From: Centrapalus pauciflorus
Lineage: Eukaryota > Streptophyta > Magnoliopsida > Asterales > Asteraceae
Direction: 5' to 3'
Assembly (NCBI GenBank): GCA_020465985.1
Contig: JAANYP010007556.1
Coordinates: 62,001 to 126,000 of the forward strand
Length of the DNA stretch: 64,000 nucleotides
Of this stretch, positions 10,501-24,128 are shown one piece after another. The notes beneath the pieces were generated by a model. It ran no database searches, was not told where the DNA came from, and worked only from the letters and a program-made list of their open reading frames with translations. Every line of letters begins with the position of its first letter. The stretch's first letter is position 1. A program made the translations under genes and the position numbers.

Positions 10501-12883
10501 GAGTCTAAAATGAATTTGCCATCTAATATTTGTAGACATGAGAATCATATAGATTTACATCAAATAAACAATTTTCTTTTAAAATAATTGATTAAGTGTT
10601 AATATATATGTAAGTAGAAGTAGAAGTAGAAGTAGAGGTAGAAGTAGTGGTTCCTATTGGCATGAAAGAAACCTGACGTATCAATTGTCTTTGACACATT
10701 TGTTTACCTAAATCGTGGGACCAAATTCAACAAATCAATGCAATGCTCACCACAATTTGACATCTTTCAATATTATCTATCAATTTTGCCCCACCCACCA
10801 AAATATATATGAATTGAAGCTACTATATTTTCCATTATTTGTGCTCATTTTCATCTTAATTTGTTGAATTGTTTACAAAAAGTTGAAGGCCTGGCAGTGG
10901 CCACCATCACCGTACCATTTTCAAACTTATAAAGATTACAACTCACATGTAATGCTTTCACTTTGCTTTCTTTCTTTATGAATACAATTTCCCATTATTA
11001 TATCTTATTTCCTCACATTATATATATACATCTTAATTTATTTCACATCTTTTATATATCAGCCACTATTTCCTTTCAAGTATAGTATTTATTACACAAT
11101 ATCTTAGAATAATTAATACGTACTCTACATGCATCAAGCTGACCTTTAAATTATCTAGAAGAAGTCAATTTATGTTCAATGACGTTAATCATATTTTAAT
11201 TAAATTAATTTTATGTGACAACTATATAAACATCATTTTCTGATTATATATACATATCATATCTTATTTGTTTGATTATAAATATCCATTAGTCAAAGAT
11301 TTATCACTTGTTTTCTTCTTATTTTTATAATGACAATTAATAATTATTGCTTTTTATTACAACTAGCTAGTTTATTAACCCACATATCACATACATATTT
11401 TTAATAAATAATTTGTTACATAAAACATAATGTTTATATATTTTATGATCATAAATAAAGTTTATTGATTCACATATTAAATGGATATTTTTAATAAAAA
11501 AAATATTACATAAAATATATGAAGTAAAATATATGAAGTAAAAATTAAAATATACAAATATTAGTTACTTATAACTATTATTTTTCTAGCCTTATAAATA
11601 GATATGAATTTTATAAATTTATATATTATAATTACAATAATTTAAGATTTTGTTTTCTAGCCTACAATAATAGTTATATTTTATTGTCAAAACAAGTATA
11701 TTATCATCAAATTATATTTTTCTTAAATCGTTTAACCATAATCATAGTAAATCGAATCTCGCAATAAACTATATATAATAAATAATTAAAGTTTAGTATC
11801 GAATCATGTTTTTGGGCGTTTAAACTAAAAATAATTTATTAATAATGTTTGGTTAAAATGATTTTTTAACTATTACACATAAATATCAAAAATAATATTT
11901 TGTTTTCTAGCCTACAATAATATTTAAATTTTATGGTCGAAGGTATTATATTTTGCACAATAAAATAATAATTAAATTTTACCGCAACAATTTTACAAAT
12001 GTCTATTTTGAAATTTTTACAAACTTCCGAGAGAGCTGCTTTCACCTCGGTAGTTCCAGCAACATTTTTTTTGTTACAATTATTAGTTAATTATTAGATT
12101 TCAAAACACTATAACATTTTTTTAATGTAAAACCAAAAAGCCCAAAATTTTTCATACCCACTTGGAGGTTACTGTGAATAAATAAGACTTGAGAATTATC
12201 TAAATGTCTTTTTCCTCCTCATAATTTCATGAGTTTGGTAATAAATTGTTGCTTTATATTTGTTTTGTTTGTTTGTAAAGTTGTTGGTGTTACTTTACTG
12301 ATGGGTAGACATTCATTTTGATTTTGATTTTGGGTAGAGTACCTTTTCGTTAAAGATGTTTTTATGAAAAATAAACCTCACAGTTCTCATTTTTGTTGAT
12401 TAAGTCGTTTATTATATTTTGACTCATAAATTCTTCAACCAACTAAAACTTAATAACATTGTGTTTTTAATAATTTTGACATTTAATCGGTTACAACCAC
12501 ATAAAAGTCTTACCTAATCTTAAATATCCATGTTAAACAGTTACCTAGTTAGAGTCATACGTGACATGTTAAATTTATGTACAACATCTTTATTTTTCAA
12601 ATTTAATGAAATGTTTAACATAGATGTTACATAAGACTTTAAACGGTTATGATCGGTTAGATGTAAAATTTTTAAAAGCACCATTTTAACGTTTTCTAAG
12701 TTTGTTGGATGATTTACAAGACAAAATAAATGGTTAGTTTGTTGGAAGATTTACAAGACAAAATAAATGGTTAATTGGACTTCATCAAACAGATAAGACA
12801 ACTTCCAAGTTTTTATGTAAAAATTACTTTTGTTAATTAACCATGTATTATCTAATTCAAATTCAATAAATTTATTAATATAA
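10501..12883. other. AT-rich gene-free stretch with short direct repeats
   Basis: It holds a (GTAGAA)n-like run at 10611-10648 and a duplicated block around 11390-11545 sharing an AATGGATATTTTTAATAA-like core. Two near-identical blocks occur at 12705-12730 and 12738-12770 (TTGTTGGA(T/A)GATTTACAAG). An ACTAG near 11366, followed by TTTATTAACCCACATATC, resembles a minus-strand Helitron 3' end but is weak. No supportable gene. Confidence 0.4.
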
Positions 12884-12915
12884 CTAGGTTAGATACCCAT
12901 GTATTATATGAGTTA
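12884..12915 (-). mobile_element. Candidate Helitron 3' terminus (minus strand)
   Basis: On the minus strand, a hairpin-capable CTCATATAATACATGGG is followed by about 10 nt and CTAG, then T, the layout of a Helitron 3' end inserted at an A|T site. The matching 5' end was not located with confidence. Confidence 0.35.
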
Positions 12916-12970
12916 ATTATAAAAAGATAATTAAAAAACAATTATTTATAAACACATTTAAAATAAGGGG

Positions 12971-13267
12971 TAAAGCCATACAATAGCAACCTACTTTTGA
13001 AAATGTATCGATATGGTACGTCTACTTTTTTAATTGTCTATATGGTACGTGTACTTTAATTTTCTGTATCGATATGGTCATTCTACATAATGGAGCCCGG
13101 TTTTTTCTTACGAAACAGGGTTCTAATGGTATGAAAAACAGGGGTCTATTACAAATATGGTCATATCGGTATGAATAATTGAAGTACAGGTACCATATCG
13201 ATATTTAAAAAAGTAGACGTACCATATTGATAAATTTTCAAAAGTAAGTTACTATTGTATGACTTTA
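12971..13267. mobile_element. MITE with long terminal inverted repeats (about 297 bp)
   Basis: The left arm begins TAAAGCCATACAATAGCAAC and the inverse of the right arm begins TAAAGTCATACAATAGTAAC. Similarity continues about 57 bp, through a TACTTTTGAAAAT block and an ATATGGTACGTCTAC block. The inner parts also share TATGGTACG motifs. Flanks are AT-rich and the duplication is ambiguous, so the superfamily is not assigned. Confidence 0.7.
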
Positions 13268-13439
13268 TTATAAAATTTAAAGTTTATTTGTTATATTAGA
13301 TTAGATTAGTTATAATTGATTGGATTAGAATGATTTAAATTTAAATTATATTTGAATAAGGCAAATGATTTGGCAAAAATAGATGCTTTACACGCGTCAA
13401 ATCTAATGAGGTACCGATATATGCATATTTAGTTACCCT

Positions 13440-14805
13440 TTTATTAGTATTTATATAGGGTTAAACTCATATTTTATGCAACAATGTTTTGCTCTTTTAT
13501 CAATTTATGCAACAAAATTATTTTTAACACAATTTATGCAATGTTGTTTGTACTTGTTATCAAAATCTGCAACCATGCTTTCTTTTGTTTATCAATTTAT
13601 ATAACATAGTCATTTTTTATATAATTTATGCAATGACATTTGTAATTATTATCAAAACATGCAATTACGTTTTGCTTTTTTTTTTTCTTTTTAATTCGAT
13701 TTATGCAATGAAAACTTAACACGATTTTATGCTATGACATTTGAATTTGTTATCAAAACATGCAATATCTACGTGGACAATAATTAACGTTAACGATTAA
13801 ACATTTAATTAAAAGTCTATATGAGCTGTAAAATTATAAGACTTCATGATGATTTTTTTTCTTATTGTTTTATCATAGGTAACAAGTTTTGTTAAGGATA
13901 GCAATGCGTGTAAACTTAAATTGTTAAAATAGTGCAGTTAAAAAAACTTTTACCCTCCATTCCTAGTTCAAAAAATCACGAAGACTTAAATAGGGATCAC
14001 ACAGTAAGGTAATTTGAGATAATTGTGGGGATTCAAGAATACTTGTGTAACATAAATGGTGAATCTTTATCATGGGGATCAGATCACATTTTAACGTAAA
14101 CAACTAATTTTCATCACAGGTGTTATTAGATTACAATTTACGTAAACGATTAAATTTCATCACGTAGATCAATTAAATTTACATTAAATGTTCGTTTTGA
14201 ATCACTCACGGTTATCGTTGATTTTTTTTTTTTGAACGGCAAACTATCATACTACTACTCCTTTACCCCAAGACTTGCTTTTTTCACCTAAATTTTTATT
14301 TGCCTCCGACGGGATTCGAACCCATGACCTTACTTACATAACACATTGATACCGCTAGGCCAAAAGCCCTTTGGTTATCGTTGATTATTTGATGGTGTTC
14401 CCTATTTCAACCGCCATGATTTTATAACGAGGACGATGACGATGACGATGATGATGATATAGAGATTAAGGGGATCATGAATATGATAATTTATCCGTTT
14501 AACTCGTCCTGTATTAAGGAAGATGGTGACATCAGGTTTTATACACGTAGATGTGTCCACATGAGATTTTAATTAAAGTAAAAAAAATTAATAAATTACC
14601 AAGTAAATATGCACGTTAAAATATATATGTTTTGATAATAAAGGTTATAACATAATTGCATAAGTCGTATTAAAAATAACTATATTGCATAAATTGGCAC
14701 GTAGATAAGAAAAATATGGTAGTTGCATGTCTTTTATAATAAATACAAACATCGTTGAATAAATTGATATTTTACTATATAAACTTTGGTTGACCAGTAA
14801 AATAT
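13440..14805. mobile_element. Fold-back element with internally repeated arms
   Basis: The left arm (13440-13790) has about three degenerate copies, roughly 110 bp apart, of a block carrying AATTTATGCAA and TTATCAAAA(C/T). The right region (about 14590-14805) carries the same words inverted, for example TTTTGATAATAAAGG and TTGCATAAATTGGCAC. The ends resemble each other as GTATTTATATAG and the inverse GTTTATATAG. A SINE sits in the interior. A GAC/GAT triplet run lies at 14428-14458. No transposase was seen. Confidence 0.5.
14224..14372 (-). mobile_element. tRNA-derived SINE
   Basis: On the minus strand it begins GGGCTTTTGGCCTAGCGGTA (polymerase III box A region), then box B GGTTCGAATCCC, and ends TTTGCCGTTC plus an A-run, a common plant SINE tail. 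Both sides carry the same 14-bp target duplication GGTTATCGTTGATT (14210-14223 and 14373-14386). It is not a tRNA gene: the region between the boxes does not form a cloverleaf and a non-tRNA tail follows. Confidence 0.88.
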
Positions 14806-15356
14806 TTTGTGTGATAATTCAAGAAACACTATGATAAATTGATGATGACATCATGCAAATATCATGAGTAATTAAGTGAGTGACTCAATTGTGAAGGTCG
14901 GTTGGTCCAATTGTGACCACAACAAGTTACACTTTTGACTTGTGTTGTACCTCTTTACCAATTTTCCTTCGTTGGTCACTCTCCTCCCAACATATATTCT
15001 TAAACTTACCAAATATACAACTATGTTTTTTTATAAACTTAATACCGATAATTAAATGATTAAATCGTTATTACACACCTATCATGATCAAGTAACTCTT
15101 TTTAAATTAACAATTATATAAACAAGTTTCAAATATAAATTGGTCATCAAAAGACTATAAAGAAGTGTTTCATAAAACTTCTTGGATTATTATCAGTTTA
15201 AATTTAGCGAATACAATTTTTTTCTTCTAAACGGGCGGAGTTATTATTGGAATTTTGTTATATGTGGAATGGATTAAAAAGAAACTCTTCTATGTGATGT
15301 GTGTGATATTTAAAAATATAAATGCTTATAGATGAGATATTAGGGGGCAATGTGTC

Positions 15357-15381
15357 ATTGTATTATTATTATTATTATTAT
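15357..15381. repeat. (ATT)n microsatellite
   Basis: A run of about eight ATT units in AT-rich gene-free sequence; nothing else was recognised between 14806 and 15622. Confidence 0.8.
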
Positions 15382-15615
15382 TTTGGAAAATGAAAATAAA
15401 AGAAATTGATAGATTCATAGTTTGTAAACTCAAGAAAAGGAGGGCCAGTTTGGATCTCCAAAGTTCTTGAACTATACTCCTCTTAATTTGTGGATTGATT
15501 CAATATATATGAGATCTAACAAAATCCCATTGCCTACGCCTACTTTCACCTTCCTCAACCACTTGTGGTTTGTTCCCATATGCAATTCTACTAACCTTTT
15601 TTTAATAATAAATAG

Positions 15616-15991
<376 letters not shown>

Positions 15992-16089
15992 TATCACTAA
16001 TGAAATTACTATTAATAAGTGAGTTAACCCATACCCTCAAAGTTAAATTATCCAATACCTATTTAACCCGAATTATAACACCCCTACTA

Positions 16090-16516
16090 CGTTGTTATCA
16101 TGGGACTGCTTTTGATTGAAACACATCTATCCTTTCTCTATTGGACTGAGGAAGACGTTTCAATGTGTTTGTCTAGTGTCTCTTTGGTGGTTATGGAATT
16201 GGAGGAACAGTATTGTTTTTAAGTTGAATCGAGGAACTTCTTCATTTATTGATCAAGATTTATTCCGTTGATCGTATACAAAAGTCCCCGTTGATATGGA
16301 TCGAGCTTAGGAGTGGTAAATCCAGGAAGTGGTCTTTGTGGATTCAAAAACCTTGGTTGATGGAAGAAGGGTGATCCGTTCCGGTTTTTTCCCTTCTTGT
16401 CTCGTTTTAGTTTTGTTCTTTCATCTTTGATTTGTGTACTTGGTGTTGGGGCTCTCCTCCTCGGAGGCCCTTCTTTTACTTGGGTTTTAATAAGATTTAC
16501 CCTTTCAAAAAAAAAT
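16090..16516 (+). mobile_element. 5'-truncated LINE (L1-type) 3' end
   Basis: An in-frame stretch at 16179-16271 translates to SLWWLWNWRNSIVFKLNRG and on to FIDQDLFR plus stop, matching the C-terminal WRNxxVF region of plant L1-type reverse transcriptase ORFs. A pyrimidine-rich 3' UTR follows, with TTTTAATAAGATTTACC and an A-run at about 16507-16516. The 5' break is not clearly placed and no duplication was confirmed. Confidence 0.65.
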
Positions 16517-17807
16517 CATGCACTACAATATATATGTATTAAATTAGCTAGTAATTAATCATTAAATTATAATATTGGAAAGAGATTACCGATTGGACAA
16601 TCCAATAGATTATGGTTCATGAATCTTGGTCATAAGTAAATTGCTTGACTTGTCGTATTTTCTAGTTTTTGTTGGTTTGTCTCTTTTTTTTTTTTTAATT
16701 AGCACTTTTACCTCGTTCATATAAAATATTCATCCAAAAATTAAAAAAAGGAAAAACAGATTATTAATTAAGGTTGTAAACTCCAAGAACAAATCAAAGA
16801 CCGACCTTATTTGAATCACTTGATAGTAGGAGGAAAAAGATATGGTACGGAAAGAATCACTAGGATTCATGGAACGAATTGAAGGAAACTCCCAAGATTT
16901 TATAGTCAACTTCACACTGTTCCTAACTAGCGAGTATGTCGTCTTCATGGTTTTTTTTTTCTATTATTATGAAATGTTGAGAATAAAACAAAACAATTTC
17001 CATTTCAAAAGCGTATAGCGTTTGACGGGATACTTGACAATTAATGTTTTTAATTAAGTTTTATCGATAGATACATGAAACGATCGACATATATACTAAC
17101 TAAATCTTTATTGACAATATATTGACACGTACTTGATAACTCACTAGGGAACTTCTAATGATGGCTTCGAGTGAATATCTTCTGATATAACTTTTTTTCA
17201 TAATCTTTTGTTGCAGTACACATAGTTACGTTCTCGTTTGATTCGTATTAAAATGTGTTTGGCAATATTAATTTTGTAGAGAAAATATAAGAATGAATAT
17301 TTACATTAAACAAAATCTATATTTACCTTATTGAAATTTCCACCTCGTTATAAATTATCTTATAGTTATTTTATATCAATTCGTAAGTATACACACATAT
17401 ATATGTATATGCATGTATGTAAAGTTTACTCCAAATGATGCAATATATGAAATTATACAAATTATTATGCATGTTAATTCATCATCATTAAAATTGTGTA
17501 GATGGAAATAATGATTAAAGAAATTTAATAAAAGATAATTAATTAACATATATATAATTAAATATATTATATACTTAATTAACATCATTTTACAACTGCA
17601 TTAGCATTACCTAGGTTTTAGCACAAATTATGCAACATCACTAATTACCACTATTTCATGAAATTTATGGGAAGTTTTATCATGGGAGCTAGCTAGGGAC
17701 ATTTCAATTCATAAAATATATAATACAAATTAATTTGTTTGGGAATAGTAGGGGAGCATGAAATTAAATAATATATAAATTGAAATACTTCCACGAACTG
17801 CACTTTC

Positions 17808-17816
<9 letters not shown>
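16517..17816. other. Gene-free AT-rich stretch
   Basis: No conserved ORF, terminal repeat or RNA gene recognised. Small ORFs at 16730-16948 and 17376-17588 (minus) are low-complexity and lack family motifs. Confidence 0.5.
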
Positions 17817-17891
<75 letters not shown>

Positions 17892-18306
17892 TCAGGTTCA
17901 AAAAGGTACCTCTCGAAATCAAGTGCACCCGAAGGTACCAACCTTAAAAAACTTTTTTTTAAATTTTTTTCTCATAACCATGTTTAATCTAATGTTATAC
18001 ACATGATATATGAATTTCACATACATTCACACTTTCTGTGTCCTTAAAAATTATGTGAATGCTCAATGCGTATTGATGTGAATGGTCATCCATGTGAATG
18101 GTCATTTCACACAATGTGAATGGTGTGAATGACCATTCACATGATCTTTTTTTACCATTCACAAGATTTATGATGTTGCTTCTTTTGAAAAAAAGTCTTA
18201 TAATGTTGTCTTATACACGTCTATTCAAAAAAAATATATGTGAATGATCATTCACATAAGGGTACGCTGGGTACGCTGGAATCTTACAGGTACGCTGATG
18301 AACCTG

Positions 18307-18359
<53 letters not shown>
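17817..18359. mobile_element. TA-bound inverted-repeat element, type I (body 17889-18310)
   Basis: The left end GAGTCAGGTTCAAAAAGGTACC and the inverse of the right end, GAATCAGGTTCATCAGCGTACC, match. (TA)n tracts abut both ends (17817-17888, preceded by (TG)n, and 18311-18359). The interior has TGTGAATGGTCAT repeats near 18080-18150 and GGTACGCTG repeats near 18262-18299. Terminal sequence differs from the GGTTCAATGGA family. No ORF. Confidence 0.8.
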
Positions 18360-18363
<4 letters not shown>

Positions 18364-19012
18364 TGAGTATGAACCATGCATTTTTCAGTGGTTAATAATT
18401 TTTTGTTTTCGAATAATTTAGAGATAAATGCATCAACATTTAAACATGTACGTAATTGTAGCTAGTATACGTTTGTGTGTGCAGCTAGTGGTCACGTGTA
18501 TAGCACAAGAAAGGGGACTGATCGAGTAGTATAATATATATTATATGTAAAAATACACATATATTACATATATATAACTAGATGGAAGAATGTAAAGAAA
18601 AGGTTGCCTCTGAGTTTACGGACATGTTGCCTATGAATTGGGGGGCAAATTATAGACAAGTGGTAAAAGATTAAATGTAAATTATATTATTAGAAGGTGT
18701 CAAGAATTGAACATATATAACAGCCCCTCCCTCAACTTTATTTTTTTACAGACAGACCTCAATTATTTTGTCTGTGCCTGCCAAGTAAACTAACTAACTC
18801 CATCTTTTTAATATGCCGCCCATTCATAAATTAAAATGATGATCCCCACGCACGCACTCACTCTCAACTCGATCTCACACATGTAAATAACAAGACTTAC
18901 ACTTAATTTGCATGCTACCCTTCAACTTTTATTCACTTTTCGATCTTATACATGCATTTGAATTTTGACAATATAAAAAACGGTTACATATTTAATTAAT
19001 TAACATAAATAA

Positions 19013-19015
<3 letters not shown>
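18360..19015. other. Gene-free AT-rich stretch
   Basis: No supportable gene or element boundary seen. Confidence 0.5.
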
Positions 19016-19758
<743 letters not shown>

Positions 19759-20701
19759 TCATGATTTATAGTATCTTTATCTTTTTAAATAAAATATTAT
19801 CACAATCTTAAATTTAACAATATATTAATAGAAAGATTTTGTTTTTTTGGGTAGAGGGTGGTACGTGGTTGTAGAATGAATTGCTTTGTGTAGGTTTTTT
19901 AGGGCACGGATGATCATGAATCATGATTTATAAATGAATACTAAAATTAGACGGTGATTGGTCAAAAGTCAAACTTTGATGCCAATTGAAGTTGTGGGTC
20001 AAAATGCAAAGACCCTTTTGGTATCTTTGATGCGGATCTACATGTATAATATTTTAGGTTCAATGAACTAATAATTTCGTAAAACCTGAAAATATTATAT
20101 TCTTTCATATATATTACATTTTATAATTAATAAACTGTGATCGCTAGCTAGGTAAGTATTATATATGATGTGGAATTGTGGATAGTTTTTAATAATCAAT
20201 TAGTTAGATAAAATATATGCAAACTTAAAATTAAACCATATAAAATTGTGGATAGTTTTTATCAATTAGCTATGGTTATTCTTGCCGGTTTTAATTTTCG
20301 GATTTAATTTACCGAAATTGGCTGATTGGTCTACGTACGGATACACTATATCTTTTTTAGTTAATGTGAGATCGAGACCATTTTTTTTATTAGTATCAAA
20401 GAATTTGTATGTCTTTTTATCATGTTGTTATTATAAGTTATTTTTATATCGGAAGGTTGGGGAGTAAAAATATCCATATTAAATAAAAATGTTACTATCG
20501 TACCTTTTAAATATCAAATAAAACGAAATTCAAAATCCAAATGTACTTTTATAAAAAAAATTATAATAATCACCATCATCACTTATAAAAGTAGTGTTGA
20601 ATAACTATAATAAAACGAAAAAGTAATATTATTCTCATTTAAATAAACTAATTGTAATTTTAAAATTTAAAGAACAAATGCTAAATAACAATTGTTACAT
20701 A
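19759..20701. other. Gene-free AT-rich stretch
   Basis: Nothing recognised; the ORF at 20282-20467 has no family motif. Confidence 0.5.
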
Positions 20702-21178
20702 CGGTTGTAAATGAGCCGAGCTACTCATGAGCTATTCGAGCTCGAATCGCTAAAAGCTCGAAAAAAGCTCAAATTAAACGAGCCCGGGCCGAGCTCGAGC
20801 CTAAATTCGAGCTCGTTTAATAAACGAGCTCGAGGCCGCCGAGCTTCACATATCGAGCTCGCGAGCCTAAACGAGTCTATATATAAATATATATTTAAAT
20901 TAATAAATATATAATATATGGATCAAATAAATATAAATATATTAAAATAACAAGTTATATATATATTATATTAAAAAATTATTTAAAAATTAAGGAAAAA
21001 AATTAAAATATATAATAAACGGTCGAGCCCGAGCCGTGCTCGAGCTTGGAAAATTATTCACGAGCCGAGCTCGAGCTTTACATACGAAGCTCGAAACGAG
21101 CCGAGCTCGAGCCTAGTACTTTTAAACGAGCCGACCTCGAGCTTAAACGGGCTCGGGCTCGGCTCGTTTAGACCCCTA
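20702..21178. mobile_element. GAGCTCG-rich non-autonomous hAT-like element
   Basis: The left end GGTTGTAAATGAGCCGAGC and the inverse of the right end, GGGTCTAAACGAGCCGAGC, are similar. Both flanks are crowded with GAGCTCGA/TCGAGCTC motifs around an AT-rich middle (20880-21020). This matches plant hAT-type MITEs beginning near GGGG(T)GTAAACGAGCC. No clean duplication found. Confidence 0.6.
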
Positions 21179-21239
21179 ATTATATATATAACAATTTACA
21201 ATATGCGTTTCTTTTACGCTAACTTAAGTAGGCTATCAG

Positions 21240-22060
21240 GCAGCTCAAGCAGACAGCTAAGCAATTGACTTATTTTATTACTTTATATATATTATATAAT
21301 TTTTTGTTTTCCTGTGATAACTTTTGATATATTGTATTTTATTAAAATTTGAATAAATTATTACGATCGCATTATTTTTGTCTACATTCTGATATAAAAT
21401 TTATCGTCGTCGGAACCATTTTCGTTATGCGGGCAGGCATGCAGCTACCTAAATATATGATTTTATATATAATATATAATTGTTTTGTTGTTCTATTAAA
21501 ACGTTTGTCATATTTTATAACAATTCAAATATATCGTTATGATCACTTTCCTTTAAACTATATTTTAACATAAAATTGAATTTCGTCTCAAGCTATTTTA
21601 AAATGAATTTTTTATTATTATTTAGTTGATTAATCGATCACACTCTTTCGTTCACAGAATGGTAAAGGTAGCTGTCTCGCAGGTAAACGATTAATTTTTT
21701 TTACTTTATATATGATATATAACATTTTTGTTTTACTGTGATAACCTTTGATATTTAATGTACATTCTGATATAAAATTTGTTATCGTCATAACTATTTT
21801 AATTAGGCAGGTAGGTATACAACTAACTAATTATTTTATTTCATACATAATATATAATTGTTTTATTTCTGTGTTATAACGTTTGATGTATTATATTATA
21901 CGAAATGACGAATTTATCATTATGATCGCCTTCTTCTTTTTTAAATTGCAACATAAAATTGTTTTTCGTCTCAACTAAATTTAGAATGATAAATTTTTTA
22001 TTATTTAGTTGGTTGATCAATCACATTTTTTCCATTTATAAATTTAGATTGAAAGCATAA
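21240..22060. repeat. Degenerate direct repeats, about four copies
   Basis: Blocks starting near 21265, 21456, 21690 and 21830 share the order: TATATAATATATAA-like tract, TTTTGTTTT, TGTGATAAC(C/T)TTTGAT, then a run ending GGCAGG(C/T)A. Spacing is irregular (about 140-230 bp). Origin unknown; no ORF spans the copies. Confidence 0.45.
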
Positions 22061-22712
22061 AATGATCCTCAATTGAAATTCACGATCGGTAGCTAATGTT
22101 ACTTTATTATTTTAAAGTAATATATTAATTTATAAAAATACAATTTACGATCCCGCTGGAACTCACGGGTGCACACCATAGCTAAAATACAAACGAAATC
22201 ACCGGCAAAAACTAGGAATAAATAATAGATAATAAATTATTACACATAACATTTAAGTCAAAAAATGACAACCAAGAGAAGAGAGACACGAGTGAGTTTT
22301 AGAATATAAAAGAGTTAAACAAATTTAAGTTAAAAAATAGAAATGGTTCTTTTGACTTGATAATTAAATAAATAAATTCACACCCTCTCATTGCATGTGC
22401 CTTTCAATTTTCATCCCTCTCTCTCTCTCTCTCACACTACACACACTCACACAGTCGGTTGAAAGCAGGTAATATAATGCAACTCACACTTCCCATGAAC
22501 CCATTACAAAACCTTCAATCTTTCATTCTCTGCAATTCCAAATCGTTTTTTTCTCTCTCAAATTTATTTCATTCACGCAAATCAAACCCTCAAACATTCT
22601 ACCTACATGCCATTGCATTAATTTCTTCAACCAATCAAACATCCGGTACTACTATATATATATAGACCTCAAAGATTTGATCTAAACTCTTGTTTGTGAA
22701 AACCCGGCTAAT
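22061..22712. promoter_or_regulatory. Upstream region of the PSI-like gene
   Basis: A pyrimidine patch (CT)n lies at 22418-22433 and a TATA-like TACTATATATATATAG at about 22649-22664, some 50 bp before the ATG. The TATA position would leave a very short leader. A GCAG|GTAATA donor-like site near 22468 would allow a leader intron instead. The sequence does not decide between these. Confidence 0.35.
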
Positions 22713-24128
22713 ATGGGTCTTGAAACATGGCTAATAAAGGTCAAGAAATCCATTTCTCATAGCTTCGATTCGGTTCCAAATGGAAAACCAGTGATCAAGA
22801 AATCGAGGGTTGGAGTGTTGGCGTTTGAGATCGCAGGAATCATGCCCAAGCTTAATTACATGTGGCAGATTCTCTCCGATAAAAATATGGCTCGTCTTCG
22901 CAATGAATCCATATGCCTAGAAGGTGTTCGAAAAATTGTCTCTACGGATGACGTGTTTCTTCTCGGGTTGGCATGTGCGGAGATGGTGGACAACTTGAGA
23001 GTACTAGCGAAATCGGTCTCGAGGCTCAGCAAACGGTGTGAAGACTCAAGCTTGCGTGGGTTTGAGACCGTGTTTGATGGTTTCGCCAACACGGGTCGTG
23101 ATCCACATGGTTGGATTTTGAGCTGGAAAGAAATGGAGGCAAAGATTAAGAAGATGGAGCGGTATGTTACAACCACAGCTAGGCTTCATCGAGAGCTTGA
23201 TGAGGTAACTGTGATCGAAACCAGTTTGAAGAAATCTTTACAGTGTCATAATCACAAAAAAGATGTTTCTTTCGGGAACGCCATGAAGCAGCAAAAGATT
23301 CTTGATCTTCAGCAAAAACTCCAGTGGCAAAAACAAGAAATTAGACATCTAAAGGAGAAATCTTTATGGAACAGAAGCTTTGACACGATAACCTCATTGC
23401 TTGGAAGATCAATTTTCACAATTCTTTCAAGAATCAAACTTGTTTTCAATATCAACCATGGTTATCCCTCTTCTCTCCCTCGCAGCCTCTCGGCCTCCGC
23501 CACCGTCTACCCATCTGATCAAACCTCGAATTCTTTCAGTTTCGTATCCGGGCCATTGATTAAAAGCTCGAAACATCAAGAAAACAACCATCTTTCACAT
23601 GGGTTTTTCGAAACAAATTCAAAGATACTAAAACCATCATCAACCACTTTAGGAGCTGCTGCTCTTGCTTTACATTACGCCAATCTGATCATTGTGACAG
23701 AGAAGATGATAAGGTCACCTCAATTAGTCGGTGTGGATGCTAGAGACGACATTTACTCTATGTTGCCTGATAGCATACGGTCGTCTTTGAGGAGACGTTT
23801 AAAAGGGGTCGGATTTACTGCAACCGACGCTGTTCTTGCTGGAGAATGGAGGGAAGCATTGGGGAAGATATTGGGATGGTTGTCGCCATTGGCACACAAT
23901 ATGATGAAATGGCAAAGTGAAAGAAGCTTTGAACATCAAAATTTGATGCCGAAAACCGGTGTTCTTCTTTTGCAAACACTTTTCTTTGCAGATCAACAGA
24001 AAACCGAGGCAGCCATCACTGAGCTTTTAGTTGGCTTGAATTATATTTGGAGATTTGAAAGAGAGATGAACGCTAAAGTCTTGTTAAATTGTACCAATAT
24101 CAAGAATCAGCAGCACCAGACCAGTTAA
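22713..24128 (+). CDS. DUF3475/DUF668 protein, PSK SIMULATOR (PSI)-like
   Basis: A single exon of 471 aa. Residues about 33-90 form the DUF3475 block (VGVLAFEIAGIMPKL, then DDVFLLGLACAE). Residues about 313-400 form the DUF668 block (LGAAALALHYANLI, MLPDSIRSSLRRRL, WREALGKILGWLSPLA), followed by LLLQTLFFADQQKTE. The middle (residues about 140-215) is charged and likely coiled-coil, and residues about 245-300 are Ser-rich and poorly conserved. The start MGLETW keeps the Gly2 found at the N-myristoylation site of PSI proteins, though Leu3-Glu4 is not an ideal context. Arabidopsis PSI proteins promote growth downstream of phytosulfokine signalling; this shorter intronless form belongs to another branch, so that role is inference. 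No frameshift; complete. Confidence 0.88.
   Translation: MGLETWLIKVKKSISHSFDSVPNGKPVIKKSRVGVLAFEIAGIMPKLNYMWQILSDKNMARLRNESICLEGVRKIVSTDDVFLLGLACAEMVDNLRVLAKSVSRLSKRCEDSSLRGFETVFDGFANTGRDPHGWILSWKEMEAKIKKMERYVTTTARLHRELDEVTVIETSLKKSLQCHNHKKDVSFGNAMKQQKILDLQQKLQWQKQEIRHLKEKSLWNRSFDTITSLLGRSIFTILSRIKLVFNINHGYPSSLPRSLSASATVYPSDQTSNSFSFVSGPLIKSSKHQENNHLSHGFFETNSKILKPSSTTLGAAALALHYANLIIVTEKMIRSPQLVGVDARDDIYSMLPDSIRSSLRRRLKGVGFTATDAVLAGEWREALGKILGWLSPLAHNMMKWQSERSFEHQNLMPKTGVLLLQTLFFADQQKTEAAITELLVGLNYIWRFEREMNAKVLLNCTNIKNQQHQTS

Noticed and set aside
14224..14372. A minus-strand tRNA gene
   Set aside because: Box A and B are present but the intervening sequence does not make a cloverleaf, a non-tRNA tail and A-run follow, and target duplications flank it: a SINE.
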